This document shows, one piece after another, positions 1 to 9,379 of a DNA stretch of 60,564 nucleotides. Below the pieces are notes generated by a model that searched no databases, was not told the DNA's origin, and worked only from the letters and a program-made list of their open reading frames with translations. Position 1 is the stretch's first letter. Every line of letters begins with the position of its first letter. Source of the DNA: Pseudomonadota bacterium (GTDB lineage: Bacteria > Pseudomonadota > Alphaproteobacteria > Puniceispirillales > Marisalimonadaceae); assembly GCA_028382005.1 (NCBI GenBank), contig JAOESH010000010.1, positions 1 through 60,564 of the forward strand, written 5' to 3'. The translations under genes and the position numbers were made by a program.

Positions 1-27
1 TTAAAGCTTTAATCTAAAATAAATTAA

Positions 28-505
28 TTATCTATCATAGAGATTAGTTATTCTGATAATGTCATCTTCACCAAAATAATTACCATACCGAACTTCAATG
101 ATTGTTAAAACTTCATTTGTATTGTTTGATAACGAATGTTTCATACCTTTTGGGACAACAATTGATTCACCTATGCATGGATAAGAGTTAATACCATCAA
201 ACATTACTTCTGCTTTACTTGTTACTACTGTCCAATGCTCCGATCTGTGTTTATGAAATTGATATCAAAGAGATTTATAAGGATTAACAAATATTCTTTT
301 TACTTTGGCCTCTGATGAATCTAATAAAATTTTAAATTTACCCCATGGTCTAAAGCTGTTTTATTATTTTTTTTAGCTTTTCTTCTACTTCTTTGACTTT
401 CTCTGATTGACCTTTGTTGAAAATTGAAGTTGCATCAGCTTCATCAACAATTATGAAATCCTACAAACCTATTCCTACAATTAATCTTTCAGTAGAATAG
501 TGCCT
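28..505 (-). pseudogene. Decayed manC relic (C-terminal cupin part of mannose-1-phosphate guanylyltransferase / type II mannose-6-phosphate isomerase)
   Basis: Conceptual translation of the minus strand gives a recognisable ManC C-terminal half. A segment near 410-495 reads like the end of the nucleotidyltransferase domain (RLIVGIGL, then DFIIVDEADA). A cupin domain then reads RPWGKFKILLD, RSEHWTVV, VVPKGMKHSL and GNYFGEDDIIR, ending at a TAA at 28-30. The frame is broken by a TAG at 461-463, tandem stops and a frameshift near 360-380, and a TGA at 265-267 inside the conserved Y-x-x-H region. ManC makes GDP-mannose, the precursor of GDP-fucose and related sugars, so this is probably a remnant of an earlier version of the surface glycan locus. 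No start or N-terminal half is visible. The family call is firm; loss of function is inferred from the stops. Confidence 0.8.
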
Positions 506-855
506 CCATTATTAACTAAATCATTAGTTTCAAATCTCTATGAAAAGGTATTAAAATAAGAGTATTAAGCTTGTATAAAACACTTATACAAGAGGATATA
601 AGAAGGTTGTGATTGGGTGATGCATGATAGATACAAACTCCCCCAACAAAATACACAACAAACATACCTTTTAAACTTTTTAGGTGTTTACGATATTAGA
701 GTTTTCTTCAATTTTCTGGGAATTTGTCCATTTATTATTGATATCATTGACCATATTATTTACAGCCATCCGACAGCAAGAAGATACAGTCATCATATTC
801 TCCTCTACAATCATTTTGACTAGTATTTTTTTATAATGAAGAGTATATTTTTTTC
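506..855. other. AT-rich gap upstream of neuB, no gene recognised
   Basis: About 350 bases between the manC relic and neuB. One short plus-strand reading frame (617-823, 68 codons) has no recognisable domain and atypical composition, so I do not call it a gene. The stretch probably contains the neuB promoter, but I see no convincing -35/-10 pair. Confidence 0.4.
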
Positions 856-1866
856 ATGAAAAAAGATAAAGTTTTTATAATAGCTGAAGCTGGTGTTAAT
901 CATAATGGTTCTATTGATACAGCCAAAAAATTAATAGATATTGCGGCTGCTTGTGGAGCAGATGCTGTAAAATTTCAAACCTTCAAAGCTGAAAGTTTGG
1001 TAAGCATTAATGCTCAGAAAGCTCAATATCAACTTAACACAACATCTCATGATGAATCACACCTAGAAATGATTAAAAGTCTTGAATTAGATTTGGCTGA
1101 TCATAAAATTTTAATAAAAGAGTGCCATGAAAAAAAAATTATGTTTTTATCTTCACCCTTTGATATTGAAAGTATTAATTTGCTTATAAAACTGAAATTA
1201 AATATTTTTAAAATACCAAGTGGAGAAATAACTAATTTACCATATTTATATACTATAGGAAAATTAAATAGAAATTTAATTCTCTCTACTGGAATGTCTA
1301 ATATAACCGAAATAAAAAATGCTTTAGACGTTTTAATTAAATCTGGAACCTCTAAACAAAAAATTACTATTTTACATTGCAACACTGAATACCCAACTCC
1401 GTTCCATGACGTAAACTTAAAAGCTATGACTACTATTGCTAAGGTTTTTGATATAAAATATGGATATAGTGATCATACCTTAGGAATACATATTCCTATT
1501 GCTGCAGTTGCAATGGGGGCATCAATCATAGAAAAACATTTTACTATTGATAAAAACATGAGCGGCCCAGATCATAAGGCGAGTCTAGAGCCTTCTGAAT
1601 TAAAAAAAATGATTGCTTCAATCCGTGACATTGAAATTGCTTTAGGAGACGGCATTAAACAACCAAGTAAAAGTGAATTTAAAAATACTCAAATAGCTAG
1701 AAAATCAATAGTTGCAAAAATATTTATTAAAAAAGGCAATGCTTTTACTGATGAAAACATTACTACTAAACGTCCTGGAAATGGAATTAGTCCAATGTTA
1801 TGGAACAAAGTAATAAATCAAAAAGCAATTAAAAACTTTTACCCTGATGATTTAATTGAAATTTAA
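856..1866 (+). CDS. neuB: N-acetylneuraminate synthase family protein (NeuB)
   Basis: Condenses phosphoenolpyruvate with an N-acyl-hexosamine (ManNAc or a 6-deoxy di-N-acetyl analogue) to give a nonulosonic acid in the cytoplasm. The 336-residue length is normal. The N-terminal TIM barrel starts with EAGVNHNG (about residues 10-17) followed by GADAVKFQTFKAE, and carries the SDHTLG motif in the middle. The C-terminal third is an antifreeze-like SAF domain (RKSIVAKIFIKKG, then KRPGNGISP). neuC and neuA lie at 5.3-7.1 kb on the other strand, so the pathway is complete in the window but not in one operon. Sialic acid, legionaminic and pseudaminic synthases are hard to separate from sequence alone; with a hydrolysing epimerase nearby, Neu5Ac or legionaminic acid is more likely than pseudaminic acid. 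Its stop overlaps the convergent oxidoreductase by four bases. Confidence 0.9.
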   Translation: MKKDKVFIIAEAGVNHNGSIDTAKKLIDIAAACGADAVKFQTFKAESLVSINAQKAQYQLNTTSHDESHLEMIKSLELDLADHKILIKECHEKKIMFLSSPFDIESINLLIKLKLNIFKIPSGEITNLPYLYTIGKLNRNLILSTGMSNITEIKNALDVLIKSGTSKQKITILHCNTEYPTPFHDVNLKAMTTIAKVFDIKYGYSDHTLGIHIPIAAVAMGASIIEKHFTIDKNMSGPDHKASLEPSELKKMIASIRDIEIALGDGIKQPSKSEFKNTQIARKSIVAKIFIKKGNAFTDENITTKRPGNGISPMLWNKVINQKAIKNFYPDDLIEI

Positions 1867-3200
1867 CTTACTAAATTATATAAATCTATTAATGCTTCAT
1901 TCATAAACCACACTCTTCCACTATGTCTTCCTGCAGTTTTAAGATTAGAGAAACTTTCTTCAAAAATGTTATTTAATTCATATGTTTGTTTTCCATAATC
2001 TTGAGTAAGTATTGGAAAAGAAGATCTTATGAATTCTTTTTTAACAAAGAGACAAGAAGTATCCATTGGTATTATATTTAATATCTTTAATTCTTTTATT
2101 ATTTGTTCTGAATTAATAGCATCTTGCTCAGAATAATCACATAATACTTCAACTGTTATATATGAAAAATTTTTTTTAGTTTTTTTATTCAAATTTGGAT
2201 ATAAAGTAACTCTGAAAGTTCTATACGATAGATCCCAGTTCCATAAATATGTCGATTTATTATTTATTAAACTTTTATCAAATTCAAAATGAAATATTAT
2301 ATTTGAACGAGTTTTAGGAATTTGTCCTTGATATTTAATATTAGCAGCTTTCAAACCCAAAGCAGGAGGAACTGTCCATAAGCAAAAATCTAAATCCAAT
2401 TTTTTACCACTTTTCAGCGTTAAAGAATTAATATGTTGATCTGAAAAATTGATAGATTCAACAGTGTTATTATTATGAATTATAATATTTTTACGTTGCA
2501 AATCTAAAATTTGTTTTTGAACCCAATAACCAACTCCTTTTTCACCTTTAGGATAATAAAATTTTAAATTTCTTTTATCTTGTTCAAATGAATGAAGAGC
2601 AATTCGTTCATCGTATATATACTGTTCTTTTAATTTTAAAGTTTCCTCATTGGTAAACGCTAAAACACGGTGTAAACCAAAAACTTTCAATGATTTAATT
2701 GACATTTGATCAAGGTCAACTGACCCATATATTTTATTAATAACATTATCAAAAATATTTATTTTCAATATTTTTCCAAAATTACTTGTAATATAATCAT
2801 TATAATTATCAGTCTTATTAAGAGTTTTAACCTTAATTAGCTCACTTAAGCTTTCTTTATATAATGCTTGAGGTAAACTTTTTATATCTATAAGAGAACT
2901 TCCTATATTCCACTTTGTAAAAAAATTTGAATCATACAAATAATCATGTTGTACCCAACTAGATTTAAGTTCTGCTAATGGCCCAAATAATATTTCATCT
3001 ATTTTTTTAATACCTGTTAAAGTAAACAAGTGTGGACCATAATCAAAATAGACTTCTCTATTAAAGTTCTTTGAAGACAGTAATCCTCCTAAACTTTCTG
3101 ATTGTTCTATAATATGAACTTTTTTATATTTCTTCGATAGAATATGTGCAGCTAAAATAGCTACAACACCTCCACCAACAATAACGCATGATTTTTTCAA
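1863..3200 (-). CDS. FAD-dependent oxidoreductase of the amine oxidase / UDP-galactopyranose mutase-like fold
   Basis: The protein opens with a dinucleotide-binding motif (VIVGGGVVAILAAHIL, about residues 6-21) followed by a conserved acid and E-x-x-x-x-LGG-LLSS, the FAD signature of NAD(P)-binding amine-oxidase-like proteins. At 445 residues it resembles the protoporphyrinogen-oxidase/UDP-galactopyranose mutase-like proteins often found in surface polysaccharide loci. A C-terminal FAD contact is plausible at AGRHSGRVWFMNEAL. The substrate cannot be told. It stands alone on the minus strand, divergent from the wbqC-like gene by 53 bases, and converges on neuB. It probably modifies a sugar or glycan in this locus, but that is inference from context. 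Confidence 0.75.
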   Translation of the reverse strand: MKKSCVIVGGGVVAILAAHILSKKYKKVHIIEQSESLGGLLSSKNFNREVYFDYGPHLFTLTGIKKIDEILFGPLAELKSSWVQHDYLYDSNFFTKWNIGSSLIDIKSLPQALYKESLSELIKVKTLNKTDNYNDYITSNFGKILKINIFDNVINKIYGSVDLDQMSIKSLKVFGLHRVLAFTNEETLKLKEQYIYDERIALHSFEQDKRNLKFYYPKGEKGVGYWVQKQILDLQRKNIIIHNNNTVESINFSDQHINSLTLKSGKKLDLDFCLWTVPPALGLKAANIKYQGQIPKTRSNIIFHFEFDKSLINNKSTYLWNWDLSYRTFRVTLYPNLNKKTKKNFSYITVEVLCDYSEQDAINSEQIIKELKILNIIPMDTSCLFVKKEFIRSSFPILTQDYGKQTYELNNIFEESFSNLKTAGRHSGRVWFMNEALIDLYNLVS

Positions 3201-3253
3201 TTATTTAGCCACTTTACATATACTTAAAATAAAAATTATTGTAGTATTTTATC

Positions 3254-3940
3254 ATGATTATATCAATACACCAACCTAGTTACTGGCCATGGCTTGGTCA
3301 TTTAAATAAAATTAAGAATAGTGATTTTCATATAATACTAGACGATGTGGATGTAAAAAGAAACTCATTTCAATATAGAAATATTTTTAATAATAATGGT
3401 AATCCTATCTATTTAACTTTGCCTATAAATAAAACTTCAAGAATAAAAATAAATAACCTTTCCTTTAAGCATTTAAATTGGCCCGACGAGCATCTAAAAA
3501 AAATTTTTATCTATTATAAAAAGTCAAAATATTTTGATGAAGTTTATAGTATAATAGAGCCATTTTATAAATATGGTAGGGACATGAAGCCATCTGATTT
3601 TATAATATCTACTGTTAAATTATCAATGAAGTTATTAAAAATTGAGACTCCTGTTATTAATTCAAGTGAATTAAATGTTAACGGTCATAAAGGTGATAGA
3701 ATATTAAACTTAACTATAAAAATTAATGGTACAATTTATTTATCTGGTAAAGGTGCTAAAAAATATTTAGAAGAAATAAAAGAGCAATTTGATAAAAAAG
3801 GTATTAAAATAATTTATAACAATTTCATACATCCTGAATATAATCAAAAATTAAATTCACCTTTTTGTTCAGGTCTATCGTGTTTAGACTTATTGTTTTG
3901 TGAGGGACTTAAAAATGCACAAAAAATTATCAAACAATAA
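3254..3940 (+). CDS. WbqC family protein
   Basis: The start MIISIHQPSYWPWLGHLNKI is the hallmark of the WbqC-like family, with later conserved blocks around LDDVDVKRNSFQYRN and LTLPI. WbqC-like proteins occur in O-antigen and nonulosonic acid loci; their biochemical role is not settled, although a sugar-modification function is often assumed. The 228-residue length is usual. It is followed directly by a methyltransferase whose start lies inside its 3' end, so the two are likely co-transcribed and translationally coupled. Confidence 0.85.
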   Translation: MIISIHQPSYWPWLGHLNKIKNSDFHIILDDVDVKRNSFQYRNIFNNNGNPIYLTLPINKTSRIKINNLSFKHLNWPDEHLKKIFIYYKKSKYFDEVYSIIEPFYKYGRDMKPSDFIISTVKLSMKLLKIETPVINSSELNVNGHKGDRILNLTIKINGTIYLSGKGAKKYLEEIKEQFDKKGIKIIYNNFIHPEYNQKLNSPFCSGLSCLDLLFCEGLKNAQKIIKQ

Positions 3941-4610
3941 TAAAAACCATTTAGATACTAATTCTCAAATCTGGGATTCTATTTACAAGAGCAATAATTC
4001 TATTTTAAGTTTTCCAAATGAACATTTTGTAAGACTTTTTTATCGTAATTTGCTCGATCTTGGTCCAAATTTTCTAGATTGGGGTATAGGTAGTGGAAAT
4101 AATGCTAGTTTAATGACATTACTTGGAAAAAATGTTTTTGGAACTGAAGTTTCAGAATATTCCATAAAATTAGTTCATAAATTGTATAAAAAGCAATTTA
4201 ATAAAAAAATTCAAATTGACCATATAAATAATAATATACTTAACTTTAAAAATAATTTTTTTGATTGTATAGTTTCATGGCAAGTTCAATGTTATAATGA
4301 TAATAATACATTTAAAAACTTTCTTAATGAAAGTTATCGTTGCCTTAAACCTAATGGTTTACTTGTTTTTACCTTAACTGATCCAAGTGACATTATATTT
4401 GAGAACTCTAACAAAATTAATAAAAACACATATATTTGTAACTTTCAAAACCAAAAAGGTATTACACTTTTTGCTTTAGAAAAACCCATTGAAATTTCAA
4501 AATTTATTCAAGGTTTCTCTATTTTAGATATCGGCTTTTTTTCTTATGAATTACATAAAAAACAAAGTAAGCACTGGGTTTTTTGTTTAGAAAAAAAATC
4601 TACAATATAA
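3915..4610 (+). CDS. Class I SAM-dependent methyltransferase
   Basis: A Rossmann-like methyltransferase domain is visible. FLDWGIGSGNNASLM is motif I for SAM binding, GTEVSEYSIKLV the acidic strand 2 region, FDCIVSWQVQCYN motif IV, and ESYRCLKPNGLLVFTLT the typical motif after helix D. I chose the ATG at 3915; a GTG at 3900 would add five residues. The start overlaps the wbqC-like gene by 26 bases and the stop overlaps the convergent PIG-L gene by 11 bases. It probably methylates a sugar or sugar intermediate of the nonulosonic acid glycan. The exact substrate is unknown. Confidence 0.8.
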   Translation: MHKKLSNNNKNHLDTNSQIWDSIYKSNNSILSFPNEHFVRLFYRNLLDLGPNFLDWGIGSGNNASLMTLLGKNVFGTEVSEYSIKLVHKLYKKQFNKKIQIDHINNNILNFKNNFFDCIVSWQVQCYNDNNTFKNFLNESYRCLKPNGLLVFTLTDPSDIIFENSNKINKNTYICNFQNQKGITLFALEKPIEISKFIQGFSILDIGFFSYELHKKQSKHWVFCLEKKSTI

Positions 4611-5256
4611 TACGAATTGGTTGAAACGCTTCTGCAAATTGATTGTTAGATTCACTGCCTCTTAACTGAGCTAGTGCAGTGGTTGAAATTACACTTCTAG
4701 GAAAAGGGTGTTCTTTAATTTCTTTTTTGTATAATTGTAAAATACTTATCTTTTCATGGAAGTAATCCGTTATATCATAGTAAACAATTGGATTAAAAAG
4801 TTCTTTAAAACCAAAGTTTGTTTCTGATATAACTTCATATGCCAATAAACTTTTTACAGAACTCGCCCTAAAAGGTTTGCAAGCGCTAATAACTGCATTT
4901 GAAATAATTCTATGATCTGAATGAATGTCACCATAAAATGGAGTGAATATGATTGAAGGTGAAAATAGTTTAATTAAATGAGAAACATCTAAAATAATAT
5001 CCTTTAAATTAGATTCCACTAACTCACTTGCAACATATAATAGTTCGTGAGTTTTTTTGAAACCAAAAATTTTAGAAATTTCTGAAATTAAGTTTTGACG
5101 TTCTTTTTTTTGTTTATCAGTAAACTCTTTTCCCATTTTTGTGACTATTATCCAATGGATAATAGCCCCACTATTCTTAAGTTTTAATAAAGTTCCTCCA
5201 CATCCCAAAACCTCATCATCTGGATGAGGAGCTATAACAAACACAATATCACTCAT
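4600..5256 (-). CDS. PIG-L family N-acetylglucosamine deacetylase-like protein
   Basis: The N-terminus carries the zinc-binding signature PHPDDEVLGCGG (about residues 10-21) and a later HSDH motif (residues near 127-130), both typical of PIG-L/LmbE metal-dependent deacetylases. The length of 218 residues is normal. It lies 15 bases downstream of neuC on the same strand and should be the last gene of a neuA-neuC-PIG-L operon. In this context it could remove an acetyl group from an amino sugar or from the nonulosonic acid precursor so that another acyl group can be added; that step is inferred. Confidence 0.85.
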   Translation of the reverse strand: MSDIVFVIAPHPDDEVLGCGGTLLKLKNSGAIIHWIIVTKMGKEFTDKQKKERQNLISEISKIFGFKKTHELLYVASELVESNLKDIILDVSHLIKLFSPSIIFTPFYGDIHSDHRIISNAVISACKPFRASSVKSLLAYEVISETNFGFKELFNPIVYYDITDYFHEKISILQLYKKEIKEHPFPRSVISTTALAQLRGSESNNQFAEAFQPIRIIL

Positions 5257-5271
5257 AAAATCAAACTACTT

Positions 5272-6447
5272 TCATATATATTTGCTAAGTGGATCTTCTT
5301 TTCTAAAGTCTGTGTAATTTTTTACGTCTAAATTCTTAAGTATAGTATAAGCTTTTTTGCTAGAATCTCCATTACCATAAATATTTTTAATATTTTTTAC
5401 ATTATCGTAATAAAATTTTTTAGTTATTACTTTCTTAATTGCACTAATAATTTCACTTTTGTTCGCTTTGCAAAATAAAACATTTTTCTGAGATTTTCTT
5501 CCTATCATTCTATCACCAACATTTACCACAGGAATAGGTATTGATGACGCTTCAAGAATTCCAGAACTAGAGTTTCCTATTTGAAACTTAGCCTGCCTAT
5601 AAATATTTACAAATTCGTTTCTGCTTAAATTATTAACAAATTTAAAAAAGTCTACTTTTTTAAACTTCTCAAAACTATTAATTAAGTTACGTGACCCAGC
5701 GTCTATATTGGGTGTATTAATAATACATGAAATTTTATTTTCAAAGAGCACTTTCATTAAAATTTCAAAGTCCTTTAATGATTTAGTTTCTTTTGAAAAT
5801 AAAGGATGGAATATGACTATGGCATAGTTGTTCATATCAAATTCTTTTTTTAATTCTAAAATATTAGATATTTTATTATGCTTTTCTAATTTAAATTTAT
5901 CTAATGCAGGACTTCCTATATTAAAAATTCTAGCAGGATTTTCTCCTAAATTAATTAACCTATCATAATGCTCTTGAATTGATGTAAATAAAAAACTAGA
6001 CATTTTTGAAGTGGCGTGTCTAATAGGATTATCTATTGTCCCATCGTTGTCATGATCTCCTGCAAAGAAATGAACTGTTGGTATCTCTAAAAAACCTCCT
6101 AATATTGATCCCATTAACACTTCTTCTCTATCTCCGGCATAAATTAAAATATTTGGATCAAATTTACTTATAATTGAAATAGAATTACTTAAAAATAAAG
6201 ATGCAGATATTAATCTTGACTTGTTAGAGGATCCATCAATAAGACATTCTATTTCTCCTAAAATATTATGACCATCTTTTTTAATATGATCAATAGTATT
6301 ATTAAATACGGAAGATAAATGAGCACCCGCAACTAATAATTGAAAATCAATATGTTTATCTTCTGTTAAAAATTTATAAACATAGCTTAATAAATCATAC
6401 TCAGATCTGTTATAAGTTATTGCTAAAATTCGTTTTTTAATTTTCAT
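5272..6447 (-). CDS. neuC: UDP-N-acetylglucosamine 2-epimerase, hydrolysing (NeuC-like)
   Basis: A GT-B fold epimerase of 391 residues. It opens with RILAITYNRSEYDLL and has LVAGAHLSSVF near residue 40, YAGDREEVL near 105, HFFAGDHDNDGTID near 130 (the equivalent of the family's H-x-E/G-D region) and the UDP-binding FQIGNSSSGILEAS near 292. NeuC converts UDP-GlcNAc (or a 6-deoxy diacetamido analogue) to the free 2-epimer plus UDP, the first committed step before NeuB. Its ATG overlaps the neuA stop by one base (TAATG), indicating coupling. Whether the product is ManNAc or a legionaminic precursor cannot be decided here. Confidence 0.88.
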   Translation of the reverse strand: MKIKKRILAITYNRSEYDLLSYVYKFLTEDKHIDFQLLVAGAHLSSVFNNTIDHIKKDGHNILGEIECLIDGSSNKSRLISASLFLSNSISIISKFDPNILIYAGDREEVLMGSILGGFLEIPTVHFFAGDHDNDGTIDNPIRHATSKMSSFLFTSIQEHYDRLINLGENPARIFNIGSPALDKFKLEKHNKISNILELKKEFDMNNYAIVIFHPLFSKETKSLKDFEILMKVLFENKISCIINTPNIDAGSRNLINSFEKFKKVDFFKFVNNLSRNEFVNIYRQAKFQIGNSSSGILEASSIPIPVVNVGDRMIGRKSQKNVLFCKANKSEIISAIKKVITKKFYYDNVKNIKNIYGNGDSSKKAYTILKNLDVKNYTDFRKEDPLSKYI

Positions 6448-7139
6448 TAATCATTCATGCACATAGATACTATTTTTAAATCAAATTCACAATCAATATC
6501 ATAAGATCTTTCAACAGGCATTTCATAAAATAAAGTACTTTCGTAAAAGAGTTTTTCACTATTCATAATAGCTTCTCTAGACCATATATATATACTTGCA
6601 TTCATATCATAACAATTAGGCGTGTCCTGTCTTCTAGTAATTTGCTTATCAGGACTGTTGACCAATGAAGCATATTTTTTATTTTTTATTTTTATCATAT
6701 TAAAATACGGTGACCTTCTAGAAATACATCCCGTTATTAAATTAGTCGCATTATTATTATCAAAGAGTTTAATACTATTTTTTAAATCATCCATTGATCT
6801 TAGTGGAGAAGTTACATCTAAATCTACTATATATTCATACTGTTTATTTGATATATCCTCACTCTTTATCCAACAATGCCTTATTGCAGGTATTTTAGGA
6901 GAAATGTCTTTAGAAAATTTTTTTGGTCTTTTAATATTTATAGTTGATCCAAAGCTTGCAGCAATATCTAAAATTTTTTGACTGTCTGAACTTACAGCAA
7001 TGTCATCAAAATAATTACTTTTTTTTGCTAGTTCTATTGAATATGCTATTAAGGGTTTACCATTTATTAAGATTATATTTTTGTTGGGAACACCTTGCGA
7101 TCCACCTCTTGCGCATATTGTACATAATCTTGATTTCAT
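6447..7139 (-). CDS. neuA: CMP-nonulosonic acid (N-acylneuraminate) cytidylyltransferase
   Basis: The core opens with LCTICARGGSQGVPNKNI, the nucleotide-binding signature of CMP-sialic acid synthetases, followed by KPLIAYSIELAKKS, VSSDSQKI and YIVDLDVTSPLR. At 231 residues from the chosen start it is of usual length. An in-frame ATG at 7151 is four codons upstream and also possible; the open frame reaches 7277 but that extension has no family similarity and would overlap the divergent gene at 7199. It activates the NeuB product with CTP for transfer onto a glycan. It is the first gene of the neuA-neuC-PIG-L operon, with a promoter expected in the short divergent gap to 7199. Confidence 0.88.
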   Translation of the reverse strand: MKSRLCTICARGGSQGVPNKNIILINGKPLIAYSIELAKKSNYFDDIAVSSDSQKILDIAASFGSTINIKRPKKFSKDISPKIPAIRHCWIKSEDISNKQYEYIVDLDVTSPLRSMDDLKNSIKLFDNNNATNLITGCISRRSPYFNMIKIKNKKYASLVNSPDKQITRRQDTPNCYDMNASIYIWSREAIMNSEKLFYESTLFYEMPVERSYDIDCEFDLKIVSMCMND

Positions 7140-7198
7140 GTATATACTCATACTATTATTAAAATACAAAATAAAGCAAAAAATAGAATGATAAAACC

Positions 7199-8800
7199 AT
7201 GAGATCTTTAAAAAAAGAACGATCTTCTTTTGTGCCTTGGACAGATCAAAATCATAAATATGGACATCACTTTTCATTTCACCTTGAACTCCAACATATA
7301 ACAGAAGTTATATCAAAAAAAATGATTCTGAATACCCAATCATTCTTAGGTTTCAATAGAAAATCCATGGTAAATCGAATGTTACAAATTATTATTTCAT
7401 CAATTTATTCAGACTTTTCAAATTTCCATCTACAGCAATCTTTACATACAAAAAGTCACTATAAATTGCATAAAGATATAGTTAATTTACCTAATTATAC
7501 TATTGATTTAAATGAAGAAAAAATTATTCTTAGCAATAAATTAAAGTTTTTTTTATTAATAAAATTAATTAAAAATTTTTTTAAGATACAATTTTACTTT
7601 TTATATAAAGTAATTTTTTCTAAATATAAACAAGGTCATGCTACTATATTTACTCAAAATATTGATGCTTTTTCATTTTTTAAAAAAGACAATGATGAGA
7701 GTTTCATTACCTTTTTAAATGAATTTCCTATCAATGAATTTAAAAAAATTGATTTTCTATACATATATTGCCATATCAAAAACATTCAAAGCAAATCCAA
7801 AAAAGTTAAATATTCCTTTAATCCTGAATTTGAAGTATTAGTTCATCTTCCTAGAAAAATTAAATACATATTTAAATTTTTTATTTCTCATTGGTTAAAT
7901 TTTTTTAAAATTATTTTTTTAATTTTTAAAAACCCAATATTTTTGCTGTTACAACATGATTTAATATTTTCATCATTATATGATATATATAGTAATCATA
8001 AAATTTTAAAATACATTTTTTATACAAACAGTAATCAATTTAATATTCCTTTAAATTTTTCAGACCAGCTTAACAAAGATTGGAAAGCTATTATGTTATG
8101 GTATTCATCTGGTTGTGATTATATTAGCTATGATAAAGCGCCTTTAGATTTATTTAAAGTTAGAATGCAATTTATTAGGTTTGATAAAACATATGTTTGG
8201 TCTCATCAGCAGGCTAAAAGATTAGAAGAGGGGATGGGTAAATTTAATTATTCTTTGTGCCCTCCTGTTACATTTTACATGCCTAATGAAAAACTCAAAT
8301 TAATAGATTTGCCTAAAAATTATGTAGTAATTTTTGATGAAATCCCGCACTCTATTAGTACCATAGAAAAACATTACGGTTTTAGATATAAATACTGGGA
8401 AATCAATACTGCAAGAAAATTTATAGAAGATATTATTTATTCTTTTCTTGAAATTAATAAAAAATTAGTTAATCCTTATACTTTAGTTCTAAAAACAAAA
8501 AAGAAATTAGTCATTAATCATCATGATAAAAGTTATCAAAATATTAAAAATTTTGCCATAAAAAATGGTGTCTTAGAGGCAAATTTAGATTGTAATATTT
8601 TTGAACTTATTAATAATTCATCCTTATCTATAGTAGCCCCATTTGCTTCTTCTGCACATATCTGCTCATTTATGGATAAAAAATGTATTTATTACGATCC
8701 CAAAGAAGAAATTAAATTTATTCCAAAGGATCATCTAAAAATTAATCTAATTAAAGGTCAAAATGAATTAAATCAATTTTTATTAAAGACACTTAAATAA
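7199..8800 (+). CDS. Putative glycosyltransferase, surface polysaccharide type
   Basis: A 533-residue protein I cannot assign to a named family. The C-terminal half (about residues 280-520) has the rhythm of GT-B polysaccharide transferases: WYSSGCDYISYDKAPLD, then DKTYVWSHQQAKRL, then VIFDEIPHS, and finally a sugar-nucleotide-binding-like stretch ending SIVAPFASSAHICSFMD followed by KKCIYYDP. The N-terminal half is very rich in Phe, Ile and Lys, and residues about 115-145 and 215-260 are strongly hydrophobic, suggesting membrane contact. It is divergent from neuA, so it may be the transferase that uses the CMP-activated sugar, but no known sialyltransferase motif is clear. The start at 7199 is the first ATG; Met42 or Met57 are alternatives. 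Confidence 0.55.
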   Translation: MRSLKKERSSFVPWTDQNHKYGHHFSFHLELQHITEVISKKMILNTQSFLGFNRKSMVNRMLQIIISSIYSDFSNFHLQQSLHTKSHYKLHKDIVNLPNYTIDLNEEKIILSNKLKFFLLIKLIKNFFKIQFYFLYKVIFSKYKQGHATIFTQNIDAFSFFKKDNDESFITFLNEFPINEFKKIDFLYIYCHIKNIQSKSKKVKYSFNPEFEVLVHLPRKIKYIFKFFISHWLNFFKIIFLIFKNPIFLLLQHDLIFSSLYDIYSNHKILKYIFYTNSNQFNIPLNFSDQLNKDWKAIMLWYSSGCDYISYDKAPLDLFKVRMQFIRFDKTYVWSHQQAKRLEEGMGKFNYSLCPPVTFYMPNEKLKLIDLPKNYVVIFDEIPHSISTIEKHYGFRYKYWEINTARKFIEDIIYSFLEINKKLVNPYTLVLKTKKKLVINHHDKSYQNIKNFAIKNGVLEANLDCNIFELINNSSLSIVAPFASSAHICSFMDKKCIYYDPKEEIKFIPKDHLKINLIKGQNELNQFLLKTLK

Positions 8801-8834
8801 TCTTTTTAAAACCTCTAAATTTTTTTTAGCTAAA

Positions 8835-9186
8835 TTATATATCTCTACTATGTCCTAAGTAAATCATTGTCCTAAAATTGGGATTGCAAATAGTTTTTTC
8901 TTTTATTAAAGATGAAAATATATTAGTGGGAAAATCAATGTTTATATGATTTTTTATATTTTTCAAAACCAGTGAACCCATCAAATATATCGCAGCATTT
9001 GAACAAGTATTATTTAAATTATTTTCTTTAATTTTGGAATAAACCTTGCCGCTTCTTCTGGATCTGCTTCAATTAAGTAAAACATAGTTTGATCATAATA
9101 ATTTTTCTAGGTTGGATGCAGTCCATACCTAGCTCCTATATCAACAATAGTAGTTTTATTATTAAATAGTGATTTTTTACTATTAT
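8835..9186 (-). pseudogene. Relic of an FkbM-like methyltransferase
   Basis: Conceptual translation of the minus strand gives TTIVDIGARYGLHPT (SAM-binding start, near 9160-9110), then FYLIEADPEEAARF (the conserved acidic region), then, after a stop and frameshift, an open C-terminal stretch CSNAAIYLMGSLVLKNI reaching a TAA at 8835-8837. The SAM motif and the E-x-D-P-E-E-A-A-R pattern fit FkbM-type methyltransferases of glycan clusters. At least one stop splits motif I from the acidic region, so the gene is dead in this reading. The rest of the gap up to 9379 is featureless AT-rich sequence. Confidence 0.6.
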
Positions 9187-9379
9187 GCATTAGGTAGTGC
9201 TATATTAACTTTTATTTTTTATAAAAATATTTTATAGAGTTATTATAATAATTTTTATAATTCAGTTAGAGAAATAATATATTGTTAAATTTGAAAAAGT
9301 AAGATTAGTAAAGAACACTTACTTTAATAACTTTAACAATGCTATTAAAACTATAAATATTGATATAGGTAATTAATAA

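Noticed and set aside
617-823. 68-codon plus-strand frame upstream of neuB
   Set aside because: No domain, no ribosome binding site, odd Phe/His/Tyr-rich composition and next to a pseudogene; most likely chance.
6622-7162. Long plus-strand frames opposite neuA
   Set aside because: They lie wholly antisense to a well-supported gene and are hydrophobic shadows of AT-rich codons.
7140-7277. N-terminal extension of neuA to 7277
   Set aside because: The added residues have no family likeness and would overlap the divergent gene; the family start fits 7139 or 7151.
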